NCBI RefSeq assembly: GCF_901000735.1 | Contig: NC_081544.1 | Span: forward strand, 31,428,095-31,492,094 | DNA from: Corylus avellana | Lineage: Eukaryota; Streptophyta; Magnoliopsida; Fagales; Betulaceae | Direction of reading: 5' to 3' | Length of the DNA stretch: 64,000 nucleotides | Part shown: positions 25,657 to 35,822 of the stretch, one piece after another | Layout of the letters: each line of letters starts with the position of its first letter | How positions within the stretch are numbered: the first letter of the stretch is position 1 | The notes under the pieces: model-generated | Told to the model about the DNA's origin: nothing | What the model saw: the letters and a program-made list of their open reading frames with translations, nothing else | Database searches by the model: none | Program-made: the position numbers and the translations under genes

Positions 25657-26902
25657 ATGGATCCTGTCAGGTGTTTTCCTTTAGTACTGTGTGGGAATGA
25701 AGGTGACATAAGTGCCAGATGAAGATTTACTAGCATATACCTTCGAGCCATGTTCTAGTTTTGGCCCTTTTTTTTTTCTTTGGAAAAAATCTATTTTACC
25801 TCCCCTGAAGTTTTAGGAATTTTTTAATTTGAACCTCAAAGTTTAAAAATTGGCAATATACCCCCCTAATGTTTTAAAAATTTTCAATTTAAACCTTCCG
25901 TTACTAATTTCCATCAAACCGGACGAAAATTTCTAAAATTACATAATTAATCTCAGGCTTTTTTTAAAAAATTTTGTCTAATTTAACGGAAATTAGTAAC
26001 AGAAGGTTTAAATTGAAAATTTTTTAAACATTAGGAGGGTACATTGCCAATTTTTAAACTTTGAGGTTCAAATTGAAAAACTTCTGAAACTTTAGGGAGG
26101 GTAAAATAGATTTTCCCCTTTTTCTTTCTTTTATGATAATGTAGATATCTCAGGTGAATGCCGAAAAGTTCTTCTTTCTTAAAATGCTACTTCAATTTTG
26201 TTTTACAGGTAAAGCAAAAGACACTTATCATATGGGGTGAGGATGACCAGATCATTAGCAACAAACTTGCAGTGGTTAGTAAATTTTTATGGATATAAAG
26301 TATACAATGCTTGCATATCATCAATGCTTGTTAATGCGTTAATGTGTTAATGTGCTTGACTAGATCATTTGCAAAATCTAAGAGATGTTTGTTAATATGT
26401 TTTAGGGGGTGTTTTTTGTTTTTTGTTTTTTGTTTGAAAAAGTGTTATGATGTGACATAAAGGTAAAAACTGTTTTTGCGTTTTGAAAAGTGTTTTCTGT
26501 TTTGAATTGTTTATTAATATATTTATCTTAGAAAGAAAACAAAAAACAAAAATGTAAACAAATATAGCCACGTTCTATCCATTATAGCTCGTAAAACATG
26601 CTCAAAAACAAGTTTGTTTGAACGCATCCCAAAGAGAGATCTTGCCCGTGACAATTTTTCTAATCTATTTGACCTTCCAAGAATTGAATATTCCGCCTTA
26701 TGACCATTTGTTGATTCTGTTGGATTAACTGGCTTGCTTGGTTCTTATGCAGAGACTGCACTGTGAACTGCCAAATGCAATTATACGACAAATACCAGAT
26801 TGTGGCCACATCCCTCATGTGGAAAAGCCAAACGCAGTTGCCAGATTGATTTTGGAACATGCGCAAGAAGATTGTTATAAAGAGATTGAATGTGTTCCCT
26901 AA
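21709..26902 (+). CDS. Alpha/beta hydrolase superfamily protein
   Basis: Complete 336-residue protein. Exons: 21709-21885, 21968-22062, 22145-22242, 22326-22375, 22745-22840, 22998-23087, 24250-24342, 24681-24776, 26209-26274 and 26753-26902, with agreeing phases. The fold is clear: oxyanion-loop VVLLHGFDSS, nucleophile elbow VGPSLGAA with Ser about 156, acid in WGEDDQI (Asp about 277 or 278) and base in DCGHIPHVEKP (His about 306). All three catalytic residues are present, so it should be an active esterase or lipase-like enzyme; substrate unknown. The N-terminal 59 residues are S/P/R-rich and could be a plastid transit peptide. The first donor is a duplicated GTAACT, so the first exon may end at 21885 or 21891. 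The Arabidopsis homologue is, from memory, At1g13820. An upstream in-frame start was not seen. Confidence 0.92.
24432..24599. mobile_element. Small solo LTR (168 bp)
   Basis: Starts TGTTAGAGAG and ends TTCTTAACA, so TGTTA/TAACA inverted ends, and is flanked by a perfect 5-bp direct repeat ATATA at 24427-24431 and 24600-24604. Contains a TATA-like CTATAAATAC. Sits in the hydrolase intron 24343-24680. Strand of the parent element would be plus if the TATA is used. Probably a solo LTR of a small Copia or TRIM-type element. Confidence 0.8.
25623..25657. repeat. (TG)n(GA)n microsatellite
   Basis: Compound dinucleotide run in hydrolase intron 24777-26208. Confidence 0.85.
25782..26118. mobile_element. 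MULE-type MITE (337 bp) with 9-bp target duplication
   Basis: Near-complete foldback: left arm GAAAAAATCTATTTTACC through CCGTTACTAATTTCC pairs with GGAAATTAGTAACAGAAGG through GGTAAAATAGATTTTCCCC. The flanks TTTTTCTTT at 25773-25781 and 26119-26127 are identical, although in pyrimidine-rich sequence. Lies in hydrolase intron 24777-26208. Confidence 0.82.
26405..26632. repeat. Possible further foldback element in the last hydrolase intron
   Basis: Begins GGGGGTGTTTTTTG and ends with a roughly complementary AAACAAGTTTGTTTGAACGC, with T-rich left and A-rich right halves. Weak inverted repeat and no verified target duplication. Confidence 0.35.
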
Positions 26903-28115
26903 TATTGAAGGTCCACTCTCTAATCTCTGCTTAAATGATATAAAGCTGGTTGTTCACCCCATTCATGTGGTTTGGTAATGTAATCCTCCCATCAATTTAT
27001 TTAAGGGGGCATTGTAAATGCAGAAACGATAACAATTTTGCATTCCATCCATCCTACTTGAAGGTTACAATCCAGCTTTATGTTATTTGCAATAGATATA
27101 GATGCTGCCCGTCATTTAAATATACTTTATCATCCTGTGTAGAAAAACTGGTCAAGACTCATCATCCATGTTCATGAACAATGGTTAAGCGCGCTTTTGA
27201 AGACTGAAAAGGACTCATATTGAAACTTTTTCTTGCAAAGAAACTCATTGAAAGGCAATTTTTGTTAACCTTTTTGATACTGCTATAGAAAGCAATGGAT
27301 ATGGATGCGATACTTCTGCATGTGAAGGATTGGATTCACGCTTCAAGTCATTCCTTCCTTGTTACTGATTCCTTTTAAGGGTTTTGGTAGAAAAAAGCAC
27401 TCGTTATCATGTCATGTCAGATTTTAGAGCTTGTGGTTGGTTTCTGACAATATCTCAATGGTTGGTGGATTGTTTACAACTGTACCTCAAAGTTGCAGGA
27501 GAATCACTTCATCATGACTCATGAGATGGCCAACGCACGTCAAACTCAATTATTCTGCGGTGGTTTTGACACTTGGCCTACCATTAAATGAATGGCTCAG
27601 AAGGTAGATCTCTTTCTAGCCTCCAGGTTAAACCATCATAATAATAATGTCAAATCTTCAGTCGTACGCACCTTTACCGGTGACCCAAATTGTCAAAAAA
27701 AGAAGTGCAAGAAACGTGTTCGAATTGTAGACATTCACAATGACAAAAGCACTGATTTACTTAGTTTTACTACTAGGCCAAAAGAAATTACGTAAGGTAA
27801 ATGGGGTACTAGTAAAAAAATACTACCTCTCTAGATATACAACAAAAAGGAAAAACTCTAAAAAGAAGAGATCAGGCTCTCTACCCCAATACAAATAGCA
27901 GTCGTGTCACCACTCAAAAAGGAATCAAATTCCCAGCTTTTTTTTTTTAACATAGAGGAATACAAGAGAGGAAAAAAAACAAAAAAAAAATCTTAGTGGG
28001 GCACCCAATGAAAATTACAAGCCTACCCCTCCTGACGTGGTGACATCTAATCCACACATCAACCCCACTAAATTATACCTCCTCTATTAACTATTTTTTT
28101 TTTTTTTTACCTTAA
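26903..28115. other. Convergent 3' region, hydrolase and X8 genes
   Basis: Holds the hydrolase 3' UTR and the downstream region of the X8 gene. A short open frame at 27592-27795 resembles nothing. No repeats with clear ends. Confidence 0.5.
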
Positions 28116-29551
28116 TCAGCCCCACAGCAAGAGTGAGCACAAGGTCAGAGCAAGAGAGAAGAACATGCCAGTGCCTCTGGAGAGAGCAACACCTGCACTC
28201 CCGTCGTTGATGCCGGTGGTGCTGGTGGTTCCGGTGGGACTAATTCCGGCGATAAAGCCCGGGGGAGGGGGGATGAATGAGGTTGTGGTTGGAGTTCCGG
28301 TTGTGGGAGTTCCGGTTGTGGGAGTACCAGTTGTGGGAGTAGTGGTGCTTGGAGGAGTTGTGCTTGTGTTGGTGGAGGTGCTTGTTCCTGCTTGGCTGAA
28401 TACAGGAAAACAACAAGGATGTTAACTCAAAATACCTAAAAAATATGCTGTATAACATGCAGAATACAGATGGGAGGCTGAGATCTGGGGAAGAACAGGA
28501 CAAAGGAACTTATGAAATATCAACATCATGACAGATCGGCTGTAGTGAAAGATGTGAATCTATGTGCTAAGATCTATTGCCAAGAAAATTATGAACACAC
28601 CTTGAAAAATTAAGTGCTATAATGCAAGCTGCCATTGCTTTTGCAAGCAAAATCAACATCATAGCTACCATTTAGATGTTAATTATGACTCTGGGTTTAC
28701 AAAATCAAAGTGGAGAAAGTGACACTTTACCTAAACTAAAGGGCTAAAAGAAAAGCACAAAACAAAGAGCAGGGAACTGGGTTTTCACAGCAGAATAATT
28801 TCATCAGTATGAAGAATCTACACGAAAAAAGAAGAATGAAACCCAACAACCTTTAAGCCACAAACAGTGGGAAAAGATCCAAACCACTCACTCAAAAGCA
28901 GCACATACAGGTAACAGATTCAAGATAGGAGGTGAGAATAAGAAACATACCCGGGACTTGCAGGATAAACACAGCTAGCAGAAGCAACGGCTGTAAATCA
29001 CCCAAAAAAAACGAAGATAGAAATCAGTAAATGTTTTTTGTTTTTTTTTTTTTTTGTTTTTGTTTGGATGAATGAATTTTAGAGGATTGCAGAGGTGAAA
29101 AGACTTACTAGGGGCAGTTTGGCTAACGGAGGCAGTGCCAGCGAAATCACAACTTCCCTGAGCTTGGTTCTTCCTCTGGTAATAGCTGTTTACAGCATAG
29201 TCGCAGTGATTCTTTACAGTGTTGGGTTGGTAGCAGGAGCCACTTTGACTGATCGGGGAACAGTCCGCTCCAGCTCCGCAAGCATAATCCAGCGCCTTCT
29301 GAAGGGCTTGATCACTCAACCCATCTTTGCAGAAGCAATAACTAGCAGCTATGGGAGAAAAAAGAGAACAGAAAAAATTAAAAATTACCCATCTCAGAAA
29401 ACCATGAGTCATGATGACCCAAAAGCTTTACATCAAAGGTTGGGAAAGAAAAAGAAAAAAAAAAAAAAACACACAAAAATCCATGAGCTGGTAGCTTACT
29501 TGAATGGCCAGTGAGGGCCAAGAAAAGCACCAGATAGACTAGAACAGCCAT
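28116..29551 (-). CDS. X8-domain GPI-anchored protein, PDCB-like
   Basis: Complete 203-residue protein. Exons on the minus strand: 29551-29500, 29348-29109, 28990-28951 and 28395-28116; phases agree. Residues 1-17 (MAVLVYLVLFLALTGHS) form a signal peptide. The X8/CBM43 domain follows (about 20-105) with the characteristic YCFCKDG start and further cysteines in DYACG, GADCS, GSCYQP, NHCDYA and GSCDF. Then comes a Thr/Pro-rich linker with TPTTG repeats, and a small-residue cleavage site (near NDGSAG) before a hydrophobic C-terminus (MFFSLALTLCSLLLWG), typical of GPI anchoring. Plasmodesmata callose-binding proteins of this layout bind beta-1,3-glucan at the cell wall around plasmodesmata. Role by family resemblance; Arabidopsis homologue probably At1g13830. 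Confidence 0.92.
28282..28342. repeat. In-frame 15-bp coding minisatellite
   Basis: Tandem units of about GTTGTGGGAGTTCCG on the plus strand encode repeated T-P-T-T-G in the linker of the X8 protein. Three to four units, the last ones diverged. Confidence 0.8.
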
Positions 29552-29616
29552 GATTGATGAAAACTCCTTAATGGGGGGAGTTGGTGGAGCTTGAGATCAA
29601 GAAAGCTATGTGTATA

Positions 29617-29650
<34 letters not shown>

Positions 29651-30173
29651 CGTTGGGTTGGGGGTACTGGAGATTTCTAGACAACAAAACGAGAGTGACG
29701 GTGGATAGTGGAGGTGGGCGTCTGTATCTGATCCTTATATGTTTTTAACGTGGTGAAATAATAGTTTATTTAATTAATATGTATACTTTGTAGTAAAGAT
29801 TATATACTATACTATATAAATAATGGGGGCGAGCGAGTGATCTGGGGAACTGAGCAACCTTGTGCTTTTGTCACGTATTTGACTATTGGACTTTTTTAAC
29901 GGTCATAAACTCATGTGGGTGATCACTGATCACAACTTAACCCAACCTGGTTTAGGTTGGTACGTACTCTGTCAGTCTGTCTCCGGCCCTACGATGGAGG
30001 TTCTCTCAGATCATTCCCTTTTGTGCTGTCCACCATGAGCTACCATCACTTGTCCTCTTCAAACATCTCATATTATTTTTGTTTGACCTTTTTTTTTTCT
30101 TTCCCTTTTTTAATCTATTGCTTTTTTAATATACATATATAACTGATAAAACAAAAAACAAAAAAAAAATTCA

Positions 30174-30246
30174 TGGCCAAAATCACTATTAAATTTAAAA
30201 TTAATAGTGATTGATCTAAAATTTAATAATAATTTTGAATGTCACG
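30174..30246. repeat. Short hairpin MITE-like repeat (family A, copy 3)
   Basis: Shorter relative with CAAAATCACTATTAAATTT and a partial complement near AATAATTTTGAATGTCACG. Same core words as the other copies. Confidence 0.45.
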
Positions 30247-30289
30247 TGTAAAAGTATAGGATTAAGAGTGTGTATAACCTTTCTCTTTC

Positions 30290-30425
30290 TTTTTATCTCT
30301 AAACAAATTCGTAGAAATTTAAAGAAAATAATGGGAGAGATGGGTCTTGAGAAATTCTGATAAAATATCAACTTCTGTTTTTAGGGTAAATTGTGATTTG
30401 ACATGATATTAGAGCCAGGTAAATC
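30290..30425 (+). mobile_element. LTR end with degenerate Met-tRNA primer-binding site
   Basis: The word TGATATTAGAGCCAGG at 30404-30419 is a near match to the common plant Copia primer-binding site beginning TGGTATCAGAGC, complementary to initiator tRNA-Met, and it directly follows a CA (30402-30403) as the end of an LTR would. The upstream LTR is too decayed to bound and there is no downstream gag/pol. Confidence 0.5.
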
Positions 30426-31000
30426 ATAATTTCGTTAATTTGCCCTCAATTTAATTAAAACATTTTATTTGTTAAGCTTTTAAGATAAATGATAAACTTG
30501 TCAGCTTTGTTGCAGATGATTTGATATGAGTGAGAGAGAGAGAGATATTTCTTCTATGGTGAAAGAGAAGATGAGTGACTTATGTGAAGGGATAAAGAGA
30601 GATGACAAGAGAGTTGAGAAAGCGGTAGAGATAAACAAACAAAAGACAATATGTTGGAGTTTTTTTTCTTTTATCTTTTTTCCTTTATTAGCTAAATTTA
30701 GGCCAGCACAGCAGTATGTTTATTATGCTTTCATTCGGGGCATCAACATCTCATGCTGGTGCATGAATCATGAAAAAAATACTGATAAGCATGGAATGGA
30801 TCCTAATTAAAAAATAAATAAATAAGAAAAAGAAAGTTGATCCTGATGTATCAGGAACGGGATATTTTTCATTTCAAATGAATTGTAAAGTATCTAGATA
30901 GTTACAATTGAAGAGTATTTTGATTATTTCACTTTTTTAGGAGATAAAAATAGAGTAATTTTAAAAGCTCATCTTATATCTTTCTTAAGTTATTCAAAGA

Positions 31001-31088
31001 ATGATGTGACTATTAAAATTATCGTTTAATCAAAATTTAATAATAATCAATCACAAGTTCAATTGTAATTTTAATAGCCACATCATTA
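31001..31088. repeat. Short hairpin MITE-like repeat (family A, copy 4)
   Basis: Arms ATGATGTGACTATTAAAATT and its complement AATTTTAATAGCCACATCAT, the best preserved of the four copies, with core AAAATTTAATAATAATCAAT. Confidence 0.65.
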
Positions 31089-31252
31089 TTGAAGGGACTC
31101 AAAAGGGATACGAGAGGAACTTGTTGCACTACTCCATAAAAATACTTCTCAAATATAACCAACAGATATTCACCGGTTCAAATGAAATGGTCTACCAACC
31201 CCCAAAAACTAAGTTGGCATGTTATATATTGTGGAATAGGTATCTATTTAAA

Positions 31253-31480
31253 GCATGTTTGTGATTGCGTTTGAGAAATATAGCTTTTAAGTCAAAAAGA
31301 GCTTTTGGGCAAAAGCTTTATTTTTAAGTTTTTGTCAAAAGTGCGTTTTGACCATTTTTAGGCTTTTTGAACCCTTAAAAAACGCTTTTTATTTTTTTAC
31401 CAAATGAGTACGTTTTTTTCAAATGAATTTTTTAAGTGTTAAAAGTACTTTTAAGTATCTCAAACACAATTTCAAATAGG
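31253..31480. mobile_element. hAT-like MITE (family B, copy 2)
   Basis: Inverted ends CATGTTTGTGATTGCGTTTG and CAAACACAATTTCAAATAGG, with internal phrases shared with 21047-21256. Confidence 0.6.
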
Positions 31481-32019
31481 TCCATAGTATAAAATGATGA
31501 GTAATATTATAATTATTATTTTTAAACTTTAATGTTAAGATAATATTTCTCATTTTTTACACTAAATAGATATTTTCCCTTCCATATATTGTTAGATTTT
31601 ACCCTCTCTTTTTATTATTTTATATAAAAAATAAAAAATGAAGATCTCTGTTTATATATAATAGCAAAAGTTAGTACACATATTGATATAGGTGACCATT
31701 TTTAAAGCATCCCACAAAACGAGGACATCTTAAACGCATTTATTTACCCCCAATTGAGTAGATTTTGCCACTTTGAGTCAAAATCGGGCTTTAATAATTC
31801 GGACCCATCATTGTCGTCGGCACTGAAAATAATATCTCAATTTTCTAGAATCCTTTGGACAACGATGAAACCACCAAACTCCTCCTGAATCATTTTAAGC
31901 AAATTCATGAGCAGGGGAAGATGAAGAGGTTGAATCAGATAGTCTGTGATGGGGACATGGGATATTTTGAAACCAAAGCCGAGTTGAAGAGGGCGGAGTT
32001 TTTGGTCGGATTGTGTTTG

Positions 32020-32300
32020 GTAAACCACAACAACACAGACATATACATGGTTCAGTCTATTACCTATATTTACTTAACAAAGTAATATTTACAATATAAC
32101 ATGCTCTTATTTATATGACAATTATGTTGAATACAAATAGACTACTACTTTACCTTGGTTAAGTAGGTGATAGTCTTTAACTATTCAATTTAAACCCAGT
32201 AATAACCTTCAAGTGTGACTCAGTAATATTCTTCAACTGTAAGTCAATAATAATCTTATACTATAACTATTATTTTTGAAATCCATGATATACTCTAACA
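32020..32300 (-). mobile_element. LTR remnant (family C, minus orientation)
   Basis: Reverse-complemented, it begins TGTTAGAGTATATCATGG and shows in order GAGTCACACTT, TTACAGTT, AAAGACTATCACCTA, CATGTTATATTGTAAA and GTATATGTCTGTGTT, all shared with the plus-strand sequence at 48843-49160. Typical LTR signals, but no target duplication found. Confidence 0.6.
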
Positions 32301-32366
32301 TTATTATGTATATTGTTAATGTCTTCTCAGAGACGACTAAGTGAGATAGAGGCGTAATATTTAGCA

Positions 32367-32398
<32 letters not shown>

Positions 32399-35300
32399 AA
32401 CATAACCAGACCACGTAATCCAACTATCTTGGTGGACGAGAAAGAAAAATGAAGATCACAAACAGTATAGGAGCTAACGAGAGTATACGATATAAATAAA
32501 GATTTCTTGAAATAAAAGAACAAAGATTCATAACACGGCAACACGCAAGAGTTCCTTGAAGGGAGGCATGGAAGAAGAAAAATACGAGTCACATAAGTGA
32601 TGGTATTCAATCTGTAAGTAAACAAGATGTGTAAAGAATTTTTAATATATAGATTTGAATAAACTTATATATATTTTAGATTAAACTTAAAATTATATAT
32701 AATTTAGATTGTTAGACAGATATTTTTTCAAACGGGATTGAAGAAACTTCATCCAATTTAGTAAATAAAAATATTATGTGTTCATTTGCATATGAAAAAC
32801 ATATGACTTTTTAATAAAATAAATAGAAAAGATGCAAAGTGGTCAATACTTATCCTATGTAATGATTAAGAGTTAAAACCAGCATATTTACACCTTCAGA
32901 AGCTTTTGGGATCATCTACTGTCACCAAACCCTGCCATATTCCAGAACAGTTTTAGTCATAAGTTAAAGTTAAAGTCTATTTTCTATATTTATTATCTTG
33001 CTGTTGCTCATATGATTTGAAGAAACTTAAGAAAGGCACCCAACCGACAAACTCAAAGGCAATATTCTAAGTTTTAAATATTATTATTTCTCGTCCAAAC
33101 AGAGGATTTGGCTTTTAGGGGACATACGTCATTGACAACTCTGTCCCTCCTTGCATTAATTTCTGTGCACCCATCAAAGCGGCTGCCTATCTATTACTTT
33201 GAAAAATCCTCCTCTTCTTTTCTTTTTCTTTTTTTTAATTAATTAATTAATTTTTGGCAAGTAAAAATCATTTTCTCAACTAGAAAAAGGTTTCTTGTAT
33301 CATAAGGCATGCACTCTTTCTTCATGTCATGGCCGTCAATTGGTAAGAAAGTAGGTGGTTGTAGGGTTTAATTGGAATGCAGTGAATTGTAGGGTTATGA
33401 TTCATACTTAAAATCTTTATTAAGTTTGAGAAGATAGATTAAAAAAAGAAAAAAAAAGGAAGGTAAATATAATTATTTGATTCAACCTTAGTAATGATTA
33501 TTAAGGTGATGAAGAATCCACAGCAGCAATAAATAGATAATTATAACTAATAATGAGAAGTACAGAGAAAAAAAAAAAAAAAACAAAAAAAAAAAAACAA
33601 AGGATTAAAGTTTGCCTTTTTATTTGGCAATGGGGGGGTCGTAAAAGCAAACATGTTTGGTGGAAACGAAAAGCTAAAATGCTTGGAAGTATTCTGTGGT
33701 TGCTTTTGGATCACTTTTATTTGTTGGATTTTGATAAGTCTCCCAAAGTGTTTGATTGGAGTTTTGAAATTCCTACCAGCCGAAGCCGAAAAAACCAAGA
33801 GAATAAATGGTCCACAATCGCACCCCCTAGATGCCCTCCTCCTACCCTCTCCATCTTTTTGGCTTGTGTTTACATGCACATGAAAAGTCCAATCCTACTT
33901 TTCACACCAGCTGCTTCGTCGGATTGGTGTAACGTGTTTTAAGTAGTTAATATTATATAATATAAAAAGTTACTTAAAATATGTTACATCTTTTAAGCGT
34001 AATTACTCAAACACAATTTTTTTTTTCTTTTTTTTTTTGTCGGCTCTATAACAAATAGTGGAGGGTTTACAAGGATTATAATATTGAAAATGGGATGAAC
34101 ACAAGTAAAAAATACGATAAATACAAGTAAAAAATAAGAAATTGGTCATAAAATGATTTGGCCATCTGAAAAACCGCCATTAAAAGCAGTTTAAGCACTA
34201 TATCAGAATAAGCGGATAGGGACATAAGCGGATAGGGACATCACCGTCCCGAGACTTTTTAACACCATTAAAAATCATGGATATGGATATTTATCACATA
34301 ATTCTTCTAAATTGATACAACAATTTATCTGTCATTTATTATATCAGTCACTAAAATATTAAAATAGTTACCACATTATATATGTGACACTCAATTTTTT
34401 TTAAATAAAATGTAAATTATCATGTTAATTTAATAAAAAACTTGTATGTACCTGAAACTTTTATTATATATGTATATATTATGAGAGGTTGGATAACAGA
34501 CTGTTGGGAATTGGATTGGGGCCATTAAATGAAGTTTGCATATTTCGTAAAATGTCTCTAACGAAACTTTCGTGAAACATAATTTAGTGGTGGTCGGTGG
34601 GTCGAATAGTTTATGAAAGTCTAGGCAAAATAAAGTGTAGATTGTATGATTGCTGTAAGACATCTTGACACGTGGCCATCATTTAATTATGTAAATTAGT
34701 CTTGCAAGTGTTTGATTATTGGGCCACATTTTTCTTGAACTCTTCGATTGTGTACAAAAGTTCTATGGGCCTATCACACGCCAAATGCCACCTGTTCAGG
34801 TCTTCTAAACTATTGATCGAATCTAATATAAACAATTAATTAAACTGATCAATGGTTATTTAATTAATTCAAAATAATGCTCTCTGTCGTGGCCGTTGAT
34901 CATGTGGTGCACAATAAGACACGCTTTATCCGAGCCCAGCCCATGGAGGCAGGCTCGCATAGAGGTTTGGGTTTGGGCTGGCTCGCATTGGAAGCCTAGC
35001 CAGGGTCAAAATGCACGAGGCTGGGCTGCCTCCCTCAATAGGTAGTTCCGATTCAGATCCAGAACTATATCGTTCATATGATGGGCCAGGAGGGCCTTAG
35101 GGCTGTGAAAGCGGAGAAGGATCCAGGCAGCCCACCTGCTTCTGACTTGCTTTTGACCCGCGCAGGTAGGCTTCCGATGGCGGCAGAGTCGGGGGCACAA
35201 GCTTTTTTGCATCTCGGACGAAAGTCGAGAGTGATGCTAAAAGTTCGTCTTTTCATTTGTCATTTTAAAAATTATGTGACTTTTAAAATTATTATTATAT

Positions 35301-35605
35301 TTGTGATAAAACACAGTTTTGATTTTAAAAAGATAAATGTTAAGAATCAAATTTTCTTTATATTTGACTAAGCTCATATTACAAATCAATCATTAGAAAT
35401 AATAGAGATCAATAAGTTTTTCATATTTAATTTATATTTTTTTACAAATTAAATAGAAAAATCATTAAATATGTAAGATTCGAGGTCGTTTACAAATTTA
35501 ATGGCTAATTTGTAAGATGAAATAAGCCAAATATAAAGAAAATATTGGCTCTTAGTATTTTTCTTTTTAGAAGGACAGAAGAGAAGAGAAGAGGAACACA
35601 AAAAT

Positions 35606-35610
<5 letters not shown>

Positions 35611-35639
<29 letters not shown>
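35611..35639. repeat. (TA)n microsatellite
   Basis: About 14 TA units, roughly 185 bp upstream of the PPR start codon. Confidence 0.9.
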
Positions 35640-35733
35640 CTTAGAGTTGAGACATAATTGTAATTTACCATATCACCCTTTTCAAAGCGACCAGGCGATA
35701 ACCCCCAGGCTCCAGCCCCACGGAGCCCTCCCA

Positions 35734-35742
35734 AAACCCTAA
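35734..35742 (+). promoter_or_regulatory. Telo-box in the PPR gene 5' region
   Basis: AAACCCTAA, the plant telo-box, about 80 bp upstream of the ATG at 35823. Telo-boxes near the start are common in plant genes for organelle and ribosome biogenesis. Confidence 0.55.
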
Positions 35743-35822
35743 CCAAAAGCCCACTGGATGTAGATCAAATGAAACGTACTGAGACTAGACACCTCTGCTG
35801 AAGGAAGCTCCCCCAATCAACA

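Larger units (their letters stand above)
29552..31000. other. Upstream region of the X8 gene and retroelement debris
   Basis: Contains the 5' UTR with a GA microsatellite (about 29618-29651), a TATA-like element on the minus strand near 29733-29741 or 29799-29823, and further out LTR debris listed separately. The plus-strand frame at 30526-30810 starts in a GA run and resembles no family. Confidence 0.5.
32301..35822. other. Gene-free AT-rich region and PPR promoter
   Basis: Homopolymer runs (for example A runs near 33565-33600), no supported coding frame, and a GC-richer stretch with repeated GGGCTGG/GGCTCGC words near 34930-35030 that may be transposon-derived. The PPR promoter occupies the last few hundred bases. 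Confidence 0.55.

Noticed and set aside
29095..29514. 139-codon plus-strand frame
   Set aside because: It is the antisense shadow of X8-domain exon 2, which has the signal-peptide and cysteine pattern on the other strand.
31837..32085. Short GC-richer frames on both strands (for example 31855-32085)
   Set aside because: Could be the internal start of a decayed LTR element next to the family C LTR, but no family could be recognised, so no gene or element coding region is called.
33553..33942. 129-codon plus-strand frame starting in an A run
   Set aside because: Lysine-rich start from poly-A, no domain, and antisense frames of similar length.
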